A stretch of DNA of 64,000 nt from Chiua virens. Its lineage: Eukaryota > Basidiomycota > Agaricomycetes > Boletales > Boletaceae. A program made the position numbers and the translations under genes. Each line of letters opens with the position of its first letter. The first letter of the stretch is position 1. Below, piece after piece: positions 46,101-58,470 of this stretch. The stretch lies in NCBI GenBank assembly GCA_019787685.1, contig JAHNUO010000006.1, positions 2,046,001-2,110,000 of the forward strand, given 5' to 3'. The notes beneath the pieces were generated by a model. It searched no databases. It was given only the letters and a program-made list of their open reading frames with translations, and was not told where the DNA came from.

Positions 46101-48396
46101 TTGAAAAAGATTCACGACTAGTCTCACGCACAACTTCAAGGACTAGCTCTGGTTCTGATGTCTCATCCAGTGCGGCCTTCAACAGTGTTTGCACTTGTGC
46201 TTCTCCAAGCCGATCGCAGTTTCCCAGTGGACGGGAAACCCTAGCACGAATGTCGTATAGGAACCGAAGGGAAGCAGATGTCACCACATAAGTGTAAGAT
46301 GCGGAAAGAGGACTATTTTGAGCCGCATGCTTTCGTTTCTTCGTGTCCCCACCCTTTTCATATCTTTCCGTCAAAGTCTCCCAAACGATGGACCACCCCA
46401 GATCCCCAACATCACTGCACGATGGTTCCAAAGAATATTCTCCGCCCTCGGTGTAGGCATTCGCGGGAAAATTGGAGAGAACTGTCCCTGCGATGCGGCA
46501 TGTGTAAGAGAATGCTCGAATCGAGTCCGATATTGCCTCGCGCTCGCTCTTATCCGCGCCGCCACGAAGTTTCCGCTTCTTAGCTGATCTCTCCCCTTCT
46601 TCATGCGCATCTTTGACAGCCATCCAAGCGCTTCGAATTGCTTGAATTACATCAGTCACCAGTGGCGTAACCTGAGTCGGTGTTAATGATGTACGGAGGG
46701 CATGCGCAACAGCAGGTAGGTGGTATGCAAGGGGGAAAGTGCTTGTCACGGGCGGAGATAAGGAGAGGGGGAAGGCAGGTTTCGCTGCCATAGCGCCCAG
46801 AAGAGTTGACACGTATGTGTGTACCGTGCGCGTTTTGGTATGATATTCGAGTATGCGAGTAAGAAGACCTGAGAATGGGGCGATCGCAAAGCGAAGAAGT
46901 GGCAGTGGAATCTAGTAGCAAGATTAGAATTAAAACATGACATGCGAGTACTTGGACTACCCACATGGATGAGAATAGAAAGCACTCTCTCCAACACAGA
47001 TCCTATGAAGTCGTATTCAATCTGGACAAGTGTGTCCAAGAGTTGTGCGGGGAGAACGACTTGCTCTGCTTGATAATCTACACGTATGCGTCACGTTTAG
47101 AACGAAGAATATCCAAACGACCTACGTTCGGAAAAGGCGTTTACAGTTTCCAACATCTCAATTGCTTTGTCTCTCGCCTCGGTCAAAGCCAGCTCCCCTC
47201 CATATTTCGTCGCGTCAGTTTGCGTTCCGCGGATAGAGTTGACAACGAAGAGCCGCTCTTTTTCTACAATTTCGAAAACACCGATGATGGACTTCCACTT
47301 CTCTACATTGACACCCTCTGGAAGGCTCGTGCTTCCCCAAACGCGAGTCCAGCATCTTCGTACGAATTCCATCGCTTTTTTTCTCGTTTCTTCTCTTCCG
47401 CCGATAACACTAGTTGTAGAAACGATGAGTGCAGACCTATGTTTGTGAATCGCATTTAGAAAAGAGGAGAAGAGTTTCGGGAGTACGGGAAGGAGAGAAG
47501 GAATCAAAGTCGAGGAAAAGGTATCGAATAGTGTATCGAGGGACTGTTTGAGAGCATCGAGAGAGAAGAGCGTGTCCGTGCCTGCGGCATATATAGCATT
47601 TTGCAGCTGTTTCGTAGACGATGAACTTGCGAGGGAAGATGTATTGCAGATGGCGTAAAGCCAGGAAGGAAGATGAGTTGTAAGAAAGGAGGTATAGAGC
47701 TGGACGATCATGGAAAAGGGATTCAGTCTCGCGATCCGCGATTTACGAAAATCCGGTCGTAATTAATTAACGACCGACAGGTGAAGCACTCACCTTTTTC
47801 TTATTCCCTGCATTTCCCAGTGCATTCCTGTACGCACAGACGACAGCTGAACAGATCCAAACCAAATCGTCATCCACACGTTCCCAGTCCTCACAAGTCT
47901 TGAAGACAGCATTGAGACATTCTCCTAGCGCATCAAGATTGATTTTCTTCTCCGCCAAGGGCCAAAGGACGGCAAGCGCAGTGCGAGCGGGACCAAGTAC
48001 TCGCGAGGATTGAGGAGTGAGCAACTCGAGGACAATTGAGTGAAGCTGAAGTCGGTTCAGCAGAGGAAGCAACCATGTCTTTACGGGTCTCGCAGTTGTC
48101 GGAGCAGGGGTAGTGAGCACGCCGCAAAGCAAAGTCCAATACCTCAGATCTGCAATGGGGTCGGAAGTGAACTTTATATCCTTTTCTCGCCGTGCTTTTT
48201 TTGCCTCTCCCAGCTGGGTGAGTACCCATTCCGCAATGACTTCGCCCTTGTTCGCTGCACGAAAAGATGGGTCTGACCAAGCAAGGGAGGCTATCTCGAT
48301 CTTGGAAGGTCCAGGGGTGGAAGGAGGGTCGGTGGATGATTTGAGTAAACGGACGAGGGAATGAACAGAGTGTACCACAATGTTGTCTTGTTCCAT
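43159..48396 (-). CDS. URB2: Nucleolar pre-rRNA processing protein Urb2/Npa2 (apparent frame break)
   Basis: Large helical-repeat nucleolar protein of early 60S (27S pre-rRNA) maturation. The C-terminal domain is diagnostic: SGGKTILKSLWKDYEKQRY followed by VGKG and the stop at 43159-43161. A dozen or so exons cover the gene from MEQDNIVVHSVHSLVRLL at 48396. The protein is leucine-rich throughout, with no catalytic motif, as expected. The first exon (47794-48396, 603 bases) ends in phase 0, but the next exon, after GCGAG, needs phase 2 to give LNPFSMIVQLYTSFL. One base too many in the T run at 47795-47799 would explain this; the repaired join reads NKKRLNPF. Other junctions I checked keep frame. 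Confidence 0.85.
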
Positions 48397-48857
48397 GTCC
48401 GATGGGCGCGTGACGGCTATCTAGACTTAAGCAGCCTTTTAGGTTTAACGCGTACTTAAATGGGGCAGTTGGTCTGTAAACAACACTGGCAAGTACCATA
48501 TCCTAGTCTACAGTCGCGAGTTCATCAATACAGCCGATGTGCACTGGCATGACCAGAAGATCTATCTCGAGCATATCCTCACATGGAGGGTCGTGGAGAC
48601 AATATCAGAGTCACGCGTCCGGGTCAGTGAATCCTGAGTTCTCGTTCGCTTGGTCGACCCAGATATCATGGCAACCGAAGGTTTTGGATGGAACTCGATG
48701 TCTCGTAATGCCAAGAGCTGAATTGCTAGTTGGCGTATATGGAGTACTTAGCAGTCTATTTTGACATCATAATAGAGCCACCGTCGCAGCAGGACTGCAG
48801 ACAACGAAATCCAACGCACATGCATTTCTTCTTCTGGATCAAGTTCGTTGAGATGGA
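48397..48857. other. Intergenic, 461 bases, no gene seen
   Basis: Upstream of URB2 and downstream of the RBR ligase gene, both on the minus strand. Short plus-strand frames occur here but have no family signature. The URB2 promoter should be here. Confidence 0.5.
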
Positions 48858-50522
48858 TCAAATGAACTCAAACCCTTCTACCGGCTGCCACTCATCTTCC
48901 GTATTCGGGGCGAGGTCAAACAATTTGGAAAAACAGGGGGTGTGAGGCGTAGAGAAATGCTGATATGGATTCCGTGCGGTGATCCTTGTACCACAGCGGT
49001 AGCAGAAGTGAGTTCCACATTTGACACAAGTCATCTGTACGGTTATTAGTTCCCTGAAAGTGATTTCCAAGAGCAAAAATAGTGTTACGCTGCCAATGAA
49101 ATAAAACTGCACGCACATGATTACAACCAATTGATTTCTCAACTCTCACCTCACAGCCGGGGCAGGCCATGGTGCTCGATTGCATCCATTTCCTATTCTC
49201 TTGTTCTTCCTCGTGCTGCTTAACGAGCCTGAGAATATTAGCACGACCGTACCGTTGGTTGATCGTAAGGCGCTCCGAAGAGTTCGGCGGTGCTGAGAGG
49301 TAATCTAGAATGAATTTGGAGGTGAGTGGGAGTGGACAGGAGGTGTGAGGACCATGCCTGAACACGACAATCAGCAGAGGCGGCGCATGGCGCACAGAGA
49401 GGGCATACCAAGTGCGCCTACAAAAAGCGCAAAAAGAATAACTACATGCAGTACAGGTGCGCAGACGTGCCCAGCCAGATTCGTCTTCATCGGAGACGTT
49501 GGTTTTCGACGTATCCGGTTGAGGTTTTGTAACGGGTTCCTGACAATATTCCATCGGACAGTGGATCATGGTTGGATCACGCTCAAGATCACGTTTCTTG
49601 CGGAGCCAGTTCCATCTGCTGAGTTCTGTCTCTGAAAGAACAGCACTGACTTCGTCTTCTGTGGCTTCGCGGAGGCCATCTGTATTCTCCGTGTCTGTTT
49701 TCCCACAGTTGGGTTCGGGACAGCCGACATGAGAAACCTGGCCCTCCTTGACGTGTAGTCCCCACATGTCGATCAGACATGATTTGCAGAACACGTGGCC
49801 GCACGAAAGGGCAAGACAGTAAACACCTTTACGTTCTGACAAACATATCGCGCATAGATAAGAAGCATGTGCGAACTCGTCTGATTTGAATGCGGAGAGA
49901 TAGGCGAGGAGCGGGGTGAGGAGAATTTGAGGGGATGGATGTGGGATCCTGAATAGCGAAAAGGAAAATGTGGGACTAGATGAGCAAAGGAGAGTAGAAG
50001 AAGGGAGACGTACTGGATGGAGAGCAAGTCGTCGGCGAGAAATCCGATGTCACTTAGGAAATTCCCTGTGCGGATCCACTCGACCCAGGTGTAAAGAATG
50101 CCGGAGTCGTCACCGGGAGACCACATTGCGATCAGGCGTTCTTCAACGAGGGTGAGTATGCATGGAGGGAGCCAAGCGGAGTTGGCCTGAAGAGATTGGA
50201 TGATTGGGGGAGCCTGGGAAGGGTACAATGGGGGAAGAGCGATGCGGAGACGGAGGGGCGGGAGGATGGAGAGGGATGTATGGAGGGCGGGGACGTCGGG
50301 TGGGACGATAAATTGGTTCGAAGAGAGATATGTGTCGTGGGGTACGGAAAAGATGAATACAGGGGTGTCTTTGCCGAGCTCGACGGGGACAAGAAGAGTG
50401 GCGATCCCATCGTCGTATGAGATGCAGATCGTCGGGTGGATCGACTGTAGAGAACGTCAGAGACGACGACGACGACAAAAGGCACTCACCTCGAGAACGG
50501 ACCACTCGTCATCGAGAGACAT
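48858..50522 (-). CDS. RWD and RBR-type E3 ubiquitin ligase (RNF14/Itt1-like)
   Basis: Ring-between-ring ubiquitin ligase. The N-terminal RWD domain runs from MSLDDEWSVLE through SIHPTICISYDD to LPPLYPSQAPPII. RING1 is CAICLSERKGVYCLALSCGH with CKSCLIDM. The IBR carries CTACSYSFCAFCRRTWHG. RING2 reads MACPGCEVRVEKSIGCNHMT, and the Cys in GCNHM is at the position of the catalytic cysteine of Parkin and HHARI. It then continues CVKCGTHFCYRCGTRI. This domain order is that of RNF14 (ARA54) and yeast Itt1, which act on stalled translation factors. The first intron contains a short GAC run (50461-50475). About seven exons; frame intact. Confidence 0.9.
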
Positions 50523-50829
50523 GTTTTCGGGTGAATTAATAATATTTAGAATTTAGAATAACAATCAATAATAATAATATAGTCAGCCCGAAAAAGAATT
50601 GTTCACCGTAGACGTCGACCACGACCACGACCACGACGACCGACGGGCACGACGAGCATCGAGTAGAACGCGTCACCGAGACATCGTTGACAACGACATC
50701 GACCCCATATCGCGTTGTTCTGTCCACAGTAAGGGCGACATTGACGCTGAGGAGTGCCATTGAATACCCTCTCCTAATCCGAGTTCCCTCAATCACTTGC
50801 TTTCTTGCTCGCACCACCACCTCCTAGTG
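50523..50829. promoter_or_regulatory. Divergent promoter region of RBR ligase and KH gene
   Basis: The two genes start back to back 307 bases apart, so both promoters must lie in or near this interval. It holds an AT-rich stretch (50535-50580) and a GAC/CAC-rich stretch (50610-50660). No specific factor site is claimed. Confidence 0.55.
50617..50634. repeat. GACCAC microsatellite
   Basis: Three copies of GACCAC followed by GACGAC, in the divergent promoter between the RBR ligase and the KH gene. The same unit and copy number occur at 501-522. Confidence 0.85.
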
Positions 50830-53800
50830 ATGGACATCTACTCCATTTCCTTCACGCATCCTCGTAGGTCCCGCCATCTCCACTCCCCTTCCTCCTCCTT
50901 CGACGCCCATGACCCCCGTCTCCCCCCTCACCTCCAACACCTCCCCGAAAACTTTCCCTCTAGCCTTCCCCTCCCCCCACCCCAGCCCTCTCCCCCTACC
51001 CAATCCGATTCTGAAACGGTCGAGAAACTCGCCATCCTCGCGAGGTCGCTTTACAACGTACAACTCTCCTACCTCCTCTTAGACGGCGGTCGCAGTTGGA
51101 ATTTCTACATATCTGGCGCATACCAACAAGTCATGCAGGCTCGTGGCATGCTCCTAAAAGACAGCCCTGTCCAGGTCCGCCTTCTTCCCTCCCCCTTACC
51201 CCCAACCCCTCTTACTTACCTCCTTCAGCATCGCACCGCCATCAAGGTACCCCGTTCCGACATTCTCGACTTTCCTTCGTCAAAACCCACTCTCAAACCC
51301 GATGTGCGCCGAAAACTAGACGAAATCGCTTCTCTTACCTATGCCCACATCGCTGTCGTCAATTCCCCTCTTTCCCTTTCAAGTCGAACTCCCCCCGATG
51401 GCATTTCTACTAGTGCCGGTTGGACTGGCCTTGAAACTGAACGTGTTTGTGAGCTCGTTATCACTGGTCAGGGCGACGCGACAGAACTCGCAAGGGTCAG
51501 GCTCCTAGTGATGTTGGACGAACTTGTATGTTTCTTTCCTTTGCTCTATCCTCATCTCCTAATCCACTGTGTAGAGTGGTTTGCACGCAGAATCTTGCGA
51601 AATCGATCAGAAACTGCATGCAATTATCGCTGGCCGTAAACGCCATGTGCTGCAATCCATTCAAGAGGAGACTGCCACCAACATCTATTACCCCTCTCCA
51701 CTTCAGGGTCTTGTCGGTCCCGATCTCGTCTCGCCGTCGATTCCCACCAATGGTACTACTCAGTCTGGCCAGGCTCAAGGGGGTCCACACCAGCAAGCTC
51801 ATAATCCTAACGTCATATGGATCACCGGTGAGTTTTTCGGCGTCCAGAGGGCCAGAGACATGCTCTTCCAGCTCTCCGCGAATAAGGTTTGTTTCCCTGT
51901 TGTAAGCACGTGGCTCTTGCTAATATTGTCGTATGCATAGAGTAACAGTGTCATCTCTCGTGACACGGTCATCGTTCCTCGCAAGCTCGACTGGATGGTT
52001 CTTGATCGGGCAGAGGATCTCAAGTCTGTCATGGCCGACAACGCAACTTTTATCCAATTCCCATCTATTGGCAGTTCGACAAGCTTGATTACTGTGTATG
52101 GAGATCACAGGGTCAACGTCCAGAGGACAATCAGAGGAATAATGCAACTTGTAGGTATATCGATTCCACCGTGTTCGTTTCATCTCATCTTGTGCTACTA
52201 GGCCTGTCAATATTACGTTGCGTCTTTCTGGCTTCTCCCCATCCAATTCAACGTCCTCCTCCCACCCGCGACGCTCAATAGCTCGCAGGTGACAACGCTT
52301 TTGAAGCAAATCTCGCTCACCACGGGCGCAGAGGTTGTGTTCAAAAGCATGTGTTTCGAGATGCATGGTCTCGAATATGAAGTCCGAGCGGCGGTCAGCA
52401 AAATCTTAGACTTGGATCTCGTGAAGGTACCTTTTTTTTTCCTCGTTACATTCTCATTTACTTACTCTGCGCTCAAAAAATTAGGCATTCCATCATGAAA
52501 TCCGCTTTCAGGTCGAGCTCGCCAATGAACACCGCGAGTTTATCTCGGGAAAGAAAAACGGCAAGATCAATAAGATCATGCAGTCAGCATCCGTCAAAAT
52601 CAAGTTTGAGACGTTTAACGATCACAACTTCCTTATTGATCTCTCCGGCTCCGACGCTTCAATTCTGACTGGTCTTACCCTTCTGCAAGAGGAGCTTCCC
52701 GCCGAAATATCCTTCCACGTTCCGGAGGCATACCATAAACGTATAATTGGCATCGGAGGAAGGAACATTCAGAGGATCATGAAGAAGTATGGTGTTTACG
52801 TCAAGTTTTCGAATGCAGAAGAGTTTGCTGCCTTGGGCGGGTATAACGATAATGAGGATAACGTCGTGGCGAGAACCCCGTCCAAGAATGCAATCAATTT
52901 GGATAATCTGAAGCAATCGGTTATGGAGATTGTAAACCCAAAGGTGCGTCGAGTTGCCATGGTACTCGGTGCAACTCCTTATGTACTCGGATACAGGATA
53001 AGGATTATGTCAATGAAACCCTATCGATCCCCCGCCGATACCATCGCACATTACTTGGTGAAAAGGCTATCTTTATTCACGACATCGAATCGAAGACCAA
53101 TTCACGTGTACGGTTCCCGGATAAAGAAACAGCTTCGGATGTTGTCACGATTTTTGGTCCTGAGAGTCAAGTGCAGATTGCGGCTGCTATGTTATTGGTC
53201 GGTGCTTCTTACCTCTCATCCCTAGCCTTATCTCACAGTCAACAGGAGCACGTTCCGTTCGAAGCAGACATGGCGGTTCCACCCAGTGCCGATCTACCAG
53301 TGGTCTGCGCCTCGCCCGATTTCTCCTGCGTTTGTGGAGCGTATCAAACGTGAATTCCAAGTGTCAATCTATGCAAACCTTAAACCCCCTGCTCCGATTC
53401 ATGCCACCAATGGTTCAAGTACCTCACTTGACCATGCACCCACATCTCAAGCCTCGCCGCAAGCGACACAGATCCAATCGCAGGGCGAGTATAGCTTCAA
53501 ATTCAGATGTCAGAGGTCAAATAGCGACTTCCTAATCCCCGCAAGGGAGATGCTGGAGCAATTCTTGTTGAATCATAACGTACGGGTGTACCCTTCTCCG
53601 ACAGCGCATACACACAAGAGGGGTGACTCGTTTGCCGAAGCATTCCCTCACTTCGACAGCAAGGTCCTTTCGACTGCAAGAAGGCACGGTGAGTGCCACC
53701 CTCCCCCTATCTCTTTGATTCGTGGCGACTCATTAATTGACGCTAAACAGAGTCAGTTGAGTTAACACGGTCGTCGGAGATCCTCGGTGATCGACGACTC

Positions 53801-54388
53801 AGGCTGGCAAATTCGTCTCCAGATGTCAAGGCACTGTTCAATGCTCCTCCGTATATTTACGATCTCGAAGAACATGAGGATTCGCAATCTGCGTATGGGC
53901 CACCTGGGACAGGGCTTGATTACTGGACACCGTTACCGCCGATCGTGCGTCTCTGCTCTGTCGCGGTTCCAAGTCCACCATCTTATCTGATCAATTTGTA
54001 GGGTTCAGGAATTACGTCTCGAACTCGCAATACCGAGGATGCCCTGAAACGGGGCTCGGATTCCCTGCTCGAGTCTAAGATCAAGGAACAGATCTCTAAA
54101 CCTCGATCCCTTCAAAACCGTGCACAATCCCTCGATCTCACGTATTCCCTCTCGCGGATCACCGAGGGCTCCTCGCGGCTTCAACCTCCAGAGTCACCTA
54201 CAACGTCTACCGGGGGAGGTACTGGGGGAAATTCGAGTCCTACCAGCGCCACCGCACCCTCGTTCCCTAGTGTATATGGGCCCAGGTCATCGGCCGTCAT
54301 CGGATCTTCTGCCCAGAGAAATGCGAGGGTGATGGACGAAGAAGCCGTTAACGAGGTGTCGCGGGTCATTTCGAATCTTGGGCTCTGA
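50830..54388 (+). CDS. Multi-KH-domain RNA-binding protein (one apparent frame break)
   Basis: Long cytosolic-type RNA-binding protein with several KH domains, of the group that includes yeast YLL032C and bicaudal-C/vigilin-like proteins. A Pro/Ser-rich start (MDIYSISFTHPRRSR) is followed by KH-like units. The clearest is ISFHVPEAYHKRIIGIGGRN then IQRIMKKYGVYVKFS, with a proper GxxG loop (GIGGRN). Others include AEDLKSVMADNATFIQFPSI and LSIPRRYHRTLLGEKAIFIH. The C-terminus is low complexity. Near 53321-53325 the frame jumps: CASPDF must continue as AFVERIKREFQVSIYANL, which needs one base fewer there. No intron fits between. About ten introns otherwise keep frame. Confidence 0.8.
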
Positions 54389-55149
54389 GGGTGGCCCCTG
54401 TTCGTACGCCCCTGTTCACGACCTTTTACTCCAGCTCTTCCGAATCGCAAAAAAAAAAAAAGACAAAAGAAGATCACAAAAGAAGATACGCACCAAGTTT
54501 ACCGGAAAAAAGACATTGATACGGCGGACACCCTTGTCGAGAACACCGATCTTACCCCAGAAGGCGAAAACGCCTGTCCTCTCTCACTTGTCACGGGACT
54601 CCTATCCATGCAGGATATCTATTTATCTGGGAGTATGTATCTCTGTCAGGCCCCTTCCTATCGCACCCATTCTTCCTTCTCTGTCTCAATATCTCACTCG
54701 CATCATCTCCACGCAACGGCATCATTTCCCTATACATGGCTTCACCCCTCAAGTTTGAAATAATCTCAATTTTCTCATTCATCACGCCATATACTTGATG
54801 GACAGACCGCTGTGTTGCTTCTGCCATCATCCCACCATCAATATCTTGCTTCGTGATGTCCACACGCCTACCAAACTGATGTACCTAGCCTGGGTAGCCC
54901 TATAGTTGGAACCGACGGCTCTTATACAGTAGCTCTGTTTTTGTGTCTGGCTTGCCATTCTCGCTGTCTCTTCCACACATTGCTTCATCTCCTGCGATTC
55001 TATTTCCCTTTTCGCTTTTTGTACATTACATAGGCAGATAGTTTCTACAATAGTGGGTTGGCCAATATTCTTATCCTTCCGCTAATAAAGGATATTTATC
55101 CAACTGGTTGATTGACTACCTCGGCACGAGAAATAGAGTACATGGAGTA
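54389..55149. other. Convergent intergenic region, 761 bases
   Basis: Lies between the 3' ends of the KH gene and VMA5 and should hold both 3' UTRs. It contains an 11-13 base A run near 54450. The one longer minus-strand frame (54591-54863) has no family features and is not supported. Confidence 0.5.
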
Positions 55150-56808
55150 TCAAAAAACGATCCATGGTACCTCGTATAACACGAAATCGAAGAATTCCTG
55201 TTCGAGGAGTGTCTGATATTCTCCTACGAAATCTTCCGTTCCACTACCTTTCTGTTTCTTGGACTGGCCGGAGCGAGGGGCGAGGTATACAAAATGGTTG
55301 GTCAACACAGACAGCGTCTTCTTGGTCGACTTTGGATCGGGCTGTGGTGACGGAGATCAGCACGCCTTCAAAGAAGAAATGTGACGCATGCCTTAATCGC
55401 AAGCCCAACATAGTTTGCAGGGAGTCCGTATCGAAGGACGCTCTCTACGAACAAACGTAGGACCTTGAGATGTACCAGGAGCTGGAATGACTCCGAGAAG
55501 TTGGTCCTGGACAGTCTCAAGAGTTCCGTCTGGAAGAGCGAATAATGAGCGTGGTCTAAAAACCATGCGTCGTCTTTACCCATAGCTCCTTCTCGGTAGT
55601 ACCCGCCACTTCGAGCTCTTCTCGTTGTTTGTCTATCTGCTCTTCCACATACACAAAGTCACGCATGATGAATCTGTGACGCTTCGGCGTTCAGCGAGAT
55701 GACTGTCCATTTTCATATACTCGGGCGGATCTACGCACTTGTTCTCTCTGCATTTCTGCACGAACTCGTCGTGCACCCTCTTGAAAATCACGACGCCAAA
55801 AAGGGTATATTCATCGTCAGAAGCGATAACACTTGTTGGCCGCAACCATGATCAGAACGTGTTTACATCGTGACATCACGGTGACTCACGATGACGAACG
55901 CGGCACAACCATGCTCGTCAGACGTTCATATTTCGTATTCCACTCTTTCGTCAGAGTTCTGTCAGATCGGAGAATAGGACATGTGATAGTGAGAGGGGCG
56001 AACGTGGACATATCACGAAACCTTACTTTGGTACCGCCACCAAACATGTTTGCATGTAGTCTGAATCCTGTATCATATCATCTTTCGACACGATGTCGAC
56101 AAGAGACCGCACGGAGAGATTGCCCCTAAAAGTGAAACGTCAACGACAAGGTCGGAGAGCAAGGTTGCGGCATGGACACACGTCTTCTTTCGTTGCATTT
56201 GCACGAGGGACCCCTTAACAAGGTTGTAGTTATTCAGTTTAGACTTCATCATATTGTCGATGGATGCCATGTCCTGAAAGCGTGGTGAGCATGCAGCGAG
56301 GGATATGAATGAGGTGGGGTGGGATGGGGAGCTAAAGAGGATGGTGATAGAACCTTGTTGAGGCTGTCAATGGTCTCTCGTAGGCTTCTTTGCACGCCAT
56401 ATCTGCCTTCATTCCATCGCCACCCCTTGAAAATGTAATCATCGACGCTTCGTTCATTCACCAAGATGTGCTGTGCAAGCTTTGCAGGATCGTTATTGAG
56501 GAGGTTGCGCAACGTGTCGACGGCCTTGGCGACGGTCGAAGTGAAGAACGCATCCTGCTTCGGAAGCTCCTCGGACAAGGTGATGAGAGAATCTAAGGTA
56601 CCGGTCTTTCAAGTTAAGCGCTGAGTGAGCATGGTGTGAACGGGATACGAAACAAAGAGAGACCCACCTTGAATGCAGGGATGGCAAACTCGGCGACTGG
56701 TGAGGACCGAGATACCTGGACGAGCTTTGACGTGATTTCTAGGAGTAGACCTTCTGCATCACCGTCATTCGGGATTGCGATAAGCCATGTACTCTGATCA
56801 GATGGCAT
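55150..56808 (-). CDS. VMA5: V-type proton ATPase subunit C (Vma5)
   Basis: Peripheral-stalk subunit that links V1 to V0 and controls reversible disassembly of the V-ATPase. Start [20 protein letters not shown], then [15 protein letters not shown] [38 protein letters not shown] and [20 protein letters not shown]. The C-terminal half includes [40 protein letters not shown] and [19 protein letters not shown]. The end is [20 protein letters not shown] followed by IVF. The last intron begins GC (ATTAAG|GCATGC) and ends CACAG, at roughly 55343-55393. All other introns are GT-AG and keep frame. Divergent from the rhodanese gene with 105 bases between starts. Confidence 0.91.
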
Positions 56809-56913
56809 CGTTGTCGTCGCCGACAAGATATGGCTCGAGCGCGTCCTACAACCCGATCAGGACTTATCCTATCTTCATGTCGAAACGTAATTAAATAAAT
56901 AATTGCTTGCCCC

Positions 56914-58187
56914 ATGACCACCGTGACTTGTCGGATGTTCCCCCTATTAAGGCGCGCTGTCCCGACTCTCTACAGATCCATGTCTACGACGGCGACGACC
57001 CCTTATCTGCTCTCTCCGTCTAGCTTACGTGAGAGCATGTCCTCGGGCAGCGTCTCGATCCTTGACGCCACTTGGTTCATGCCCAATTCCCCGCGGAGAC
57101 CTCTCCAGGAGTTTCAAGCCAAGCGCATCCCTGGCGCACGCTTCTTGGACCTCGACGAAGTGGCGAGTCCTCATGAACTCGGCCTGAAACACATGATGCC
57201 TTCCGAAAAGGTGTTTTCTGATGCGTGTGGTCCGTTTTTTCATACAACCTGCCTCTACCAACCTCAAACAATTACGAGACAGAAAAACTTGGCATCAGCT
57301 CCAATTCTCATGTAGTAATGTGAGTGTTCTCACTGTATCAAGTTTGGGCCACAAAGAGGCGGACGTCCGTATAGATACGACACGCACGGAGTATTCTCCT
57401 CGCCTCGTGCCCTCTTCATGTTCAGGGCGTTCGGCCATCAAAAGTCCAGCATCCTTGATGGAGGTCTACCACGTTGGGAGGCAGAAGGCTTTGAGACTGT
57501 CAACGTCCCACCAGCAGGAGAGGAGAAGTCCACATATCCCACTCCTGTCCTCGATAGCGTTGTTATCCGCTGTGAGATTTCATATGCATTATCGACCAAT
57601 CGCACTTATTCTCACAGCCGATGTCAGCTTACCAGCAGGTGGTAGCCAACTCGCTCCTAGACCCGGCCTCAGATTCTGCTGCAGAACTAGTCGTCGACGC
57701 GCGTTCCCATGGCCGGTACGACCCTTCCGCCCCTCTGGGCATCGGGCCGCGTCCTCACGATAAACTATAGTTTTCTTGGGTCTGACCCTGAGCCTCGACC
57801 TGGCTTATCTTCGGGCCACATCCCCCATTCATTCTCGCTCCCATTCAACGTGTTTCTGAAAACTCACACCGTACCCGGTTCCTCTGTCCAGTTTACCACA
57901 TTCTTATCTCAACCCGAGTTAAGACAAGGCCTCGTGGGCGCCATTGGAGCTGACCAGGCACATCTGGTATTGACGGGGAAACGTCCGATTACCACCTCCT
58001 GTGGCAGCGGTATGACAGCTGGAATCTTATGGCTGGGTCTGAAACTCTTGGGGGCCCCAAATGTTGCGCTGTACGATGAGGTACGCACCGATCAGGCTTG
58101 GCCCGGCCGGCAATTAATGAAATTCTCCCGTAGTCATGGGCAGGTTACGCCGCCAGGGCGGATAGTCGCATTGATAAATCGGCATGA
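56914..58187 (+). CDS. Tandem rhodanese, 3-mercaptopyruvate/thiosulfate sulfurtransferase
   Basis: Two rhodanese domains, the first non-catalytic and the second catalytic. The N-terminus (MFPLLRRAVPTLYRSMSTTA) looks like a mitochondrial presequence; translation may start at ATG 56914 or ATG 56935. Domain 1 has VSILDATWFMPNSPRRPLQE, IPGARFLDLDEV and VVIYDTHGVFSSPRALFMFR. Domain 2 has LVVDARSHGRF, SGHIPHSFSLPFNVFL and the active loop TSCGSGMTAGI. The CGSG(V/M)TA loop is that of mercaptopyruvate sulfurtransferase rather than classical rhodanese (CRKGVTA). It is the Tum1/MPST type, which can also supply sulfur for tRNA thiolation. Six exons, all in frame, end at 58187. Confidence 0.9.
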
Positions 58188-58470
58188 AATTGTTGAATTA
58201 TCAGCATCTATTTACATTGACATTGCTATGATCTATTTTGTGCGATCTAAGAAGTTACTGGTACTCTAGCGTAAGTGGTAATACAACATTACTAGTGGCT
58301 ATGCGTTATTACTTTTGCGTTACAGGTCGTGAGTGATGAAGTTTGTTGTACAGTTGGAGATGAGTCCCCTAGATGTCATAACGATGCCCATATCAAACGA
58401 GTGAAAGGCCATTGAACCCGACAAACCCAAATGAAAAGAGAAAACAGCGAAGAAATGGTGACGAAGCAGA

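Noticed and set aside
54591..54863. 90-codon minus-strand frame between the KH gene and VMA5
   Set aside because: No signature, lies in the convergent 3' region, composition unlike real genes here.
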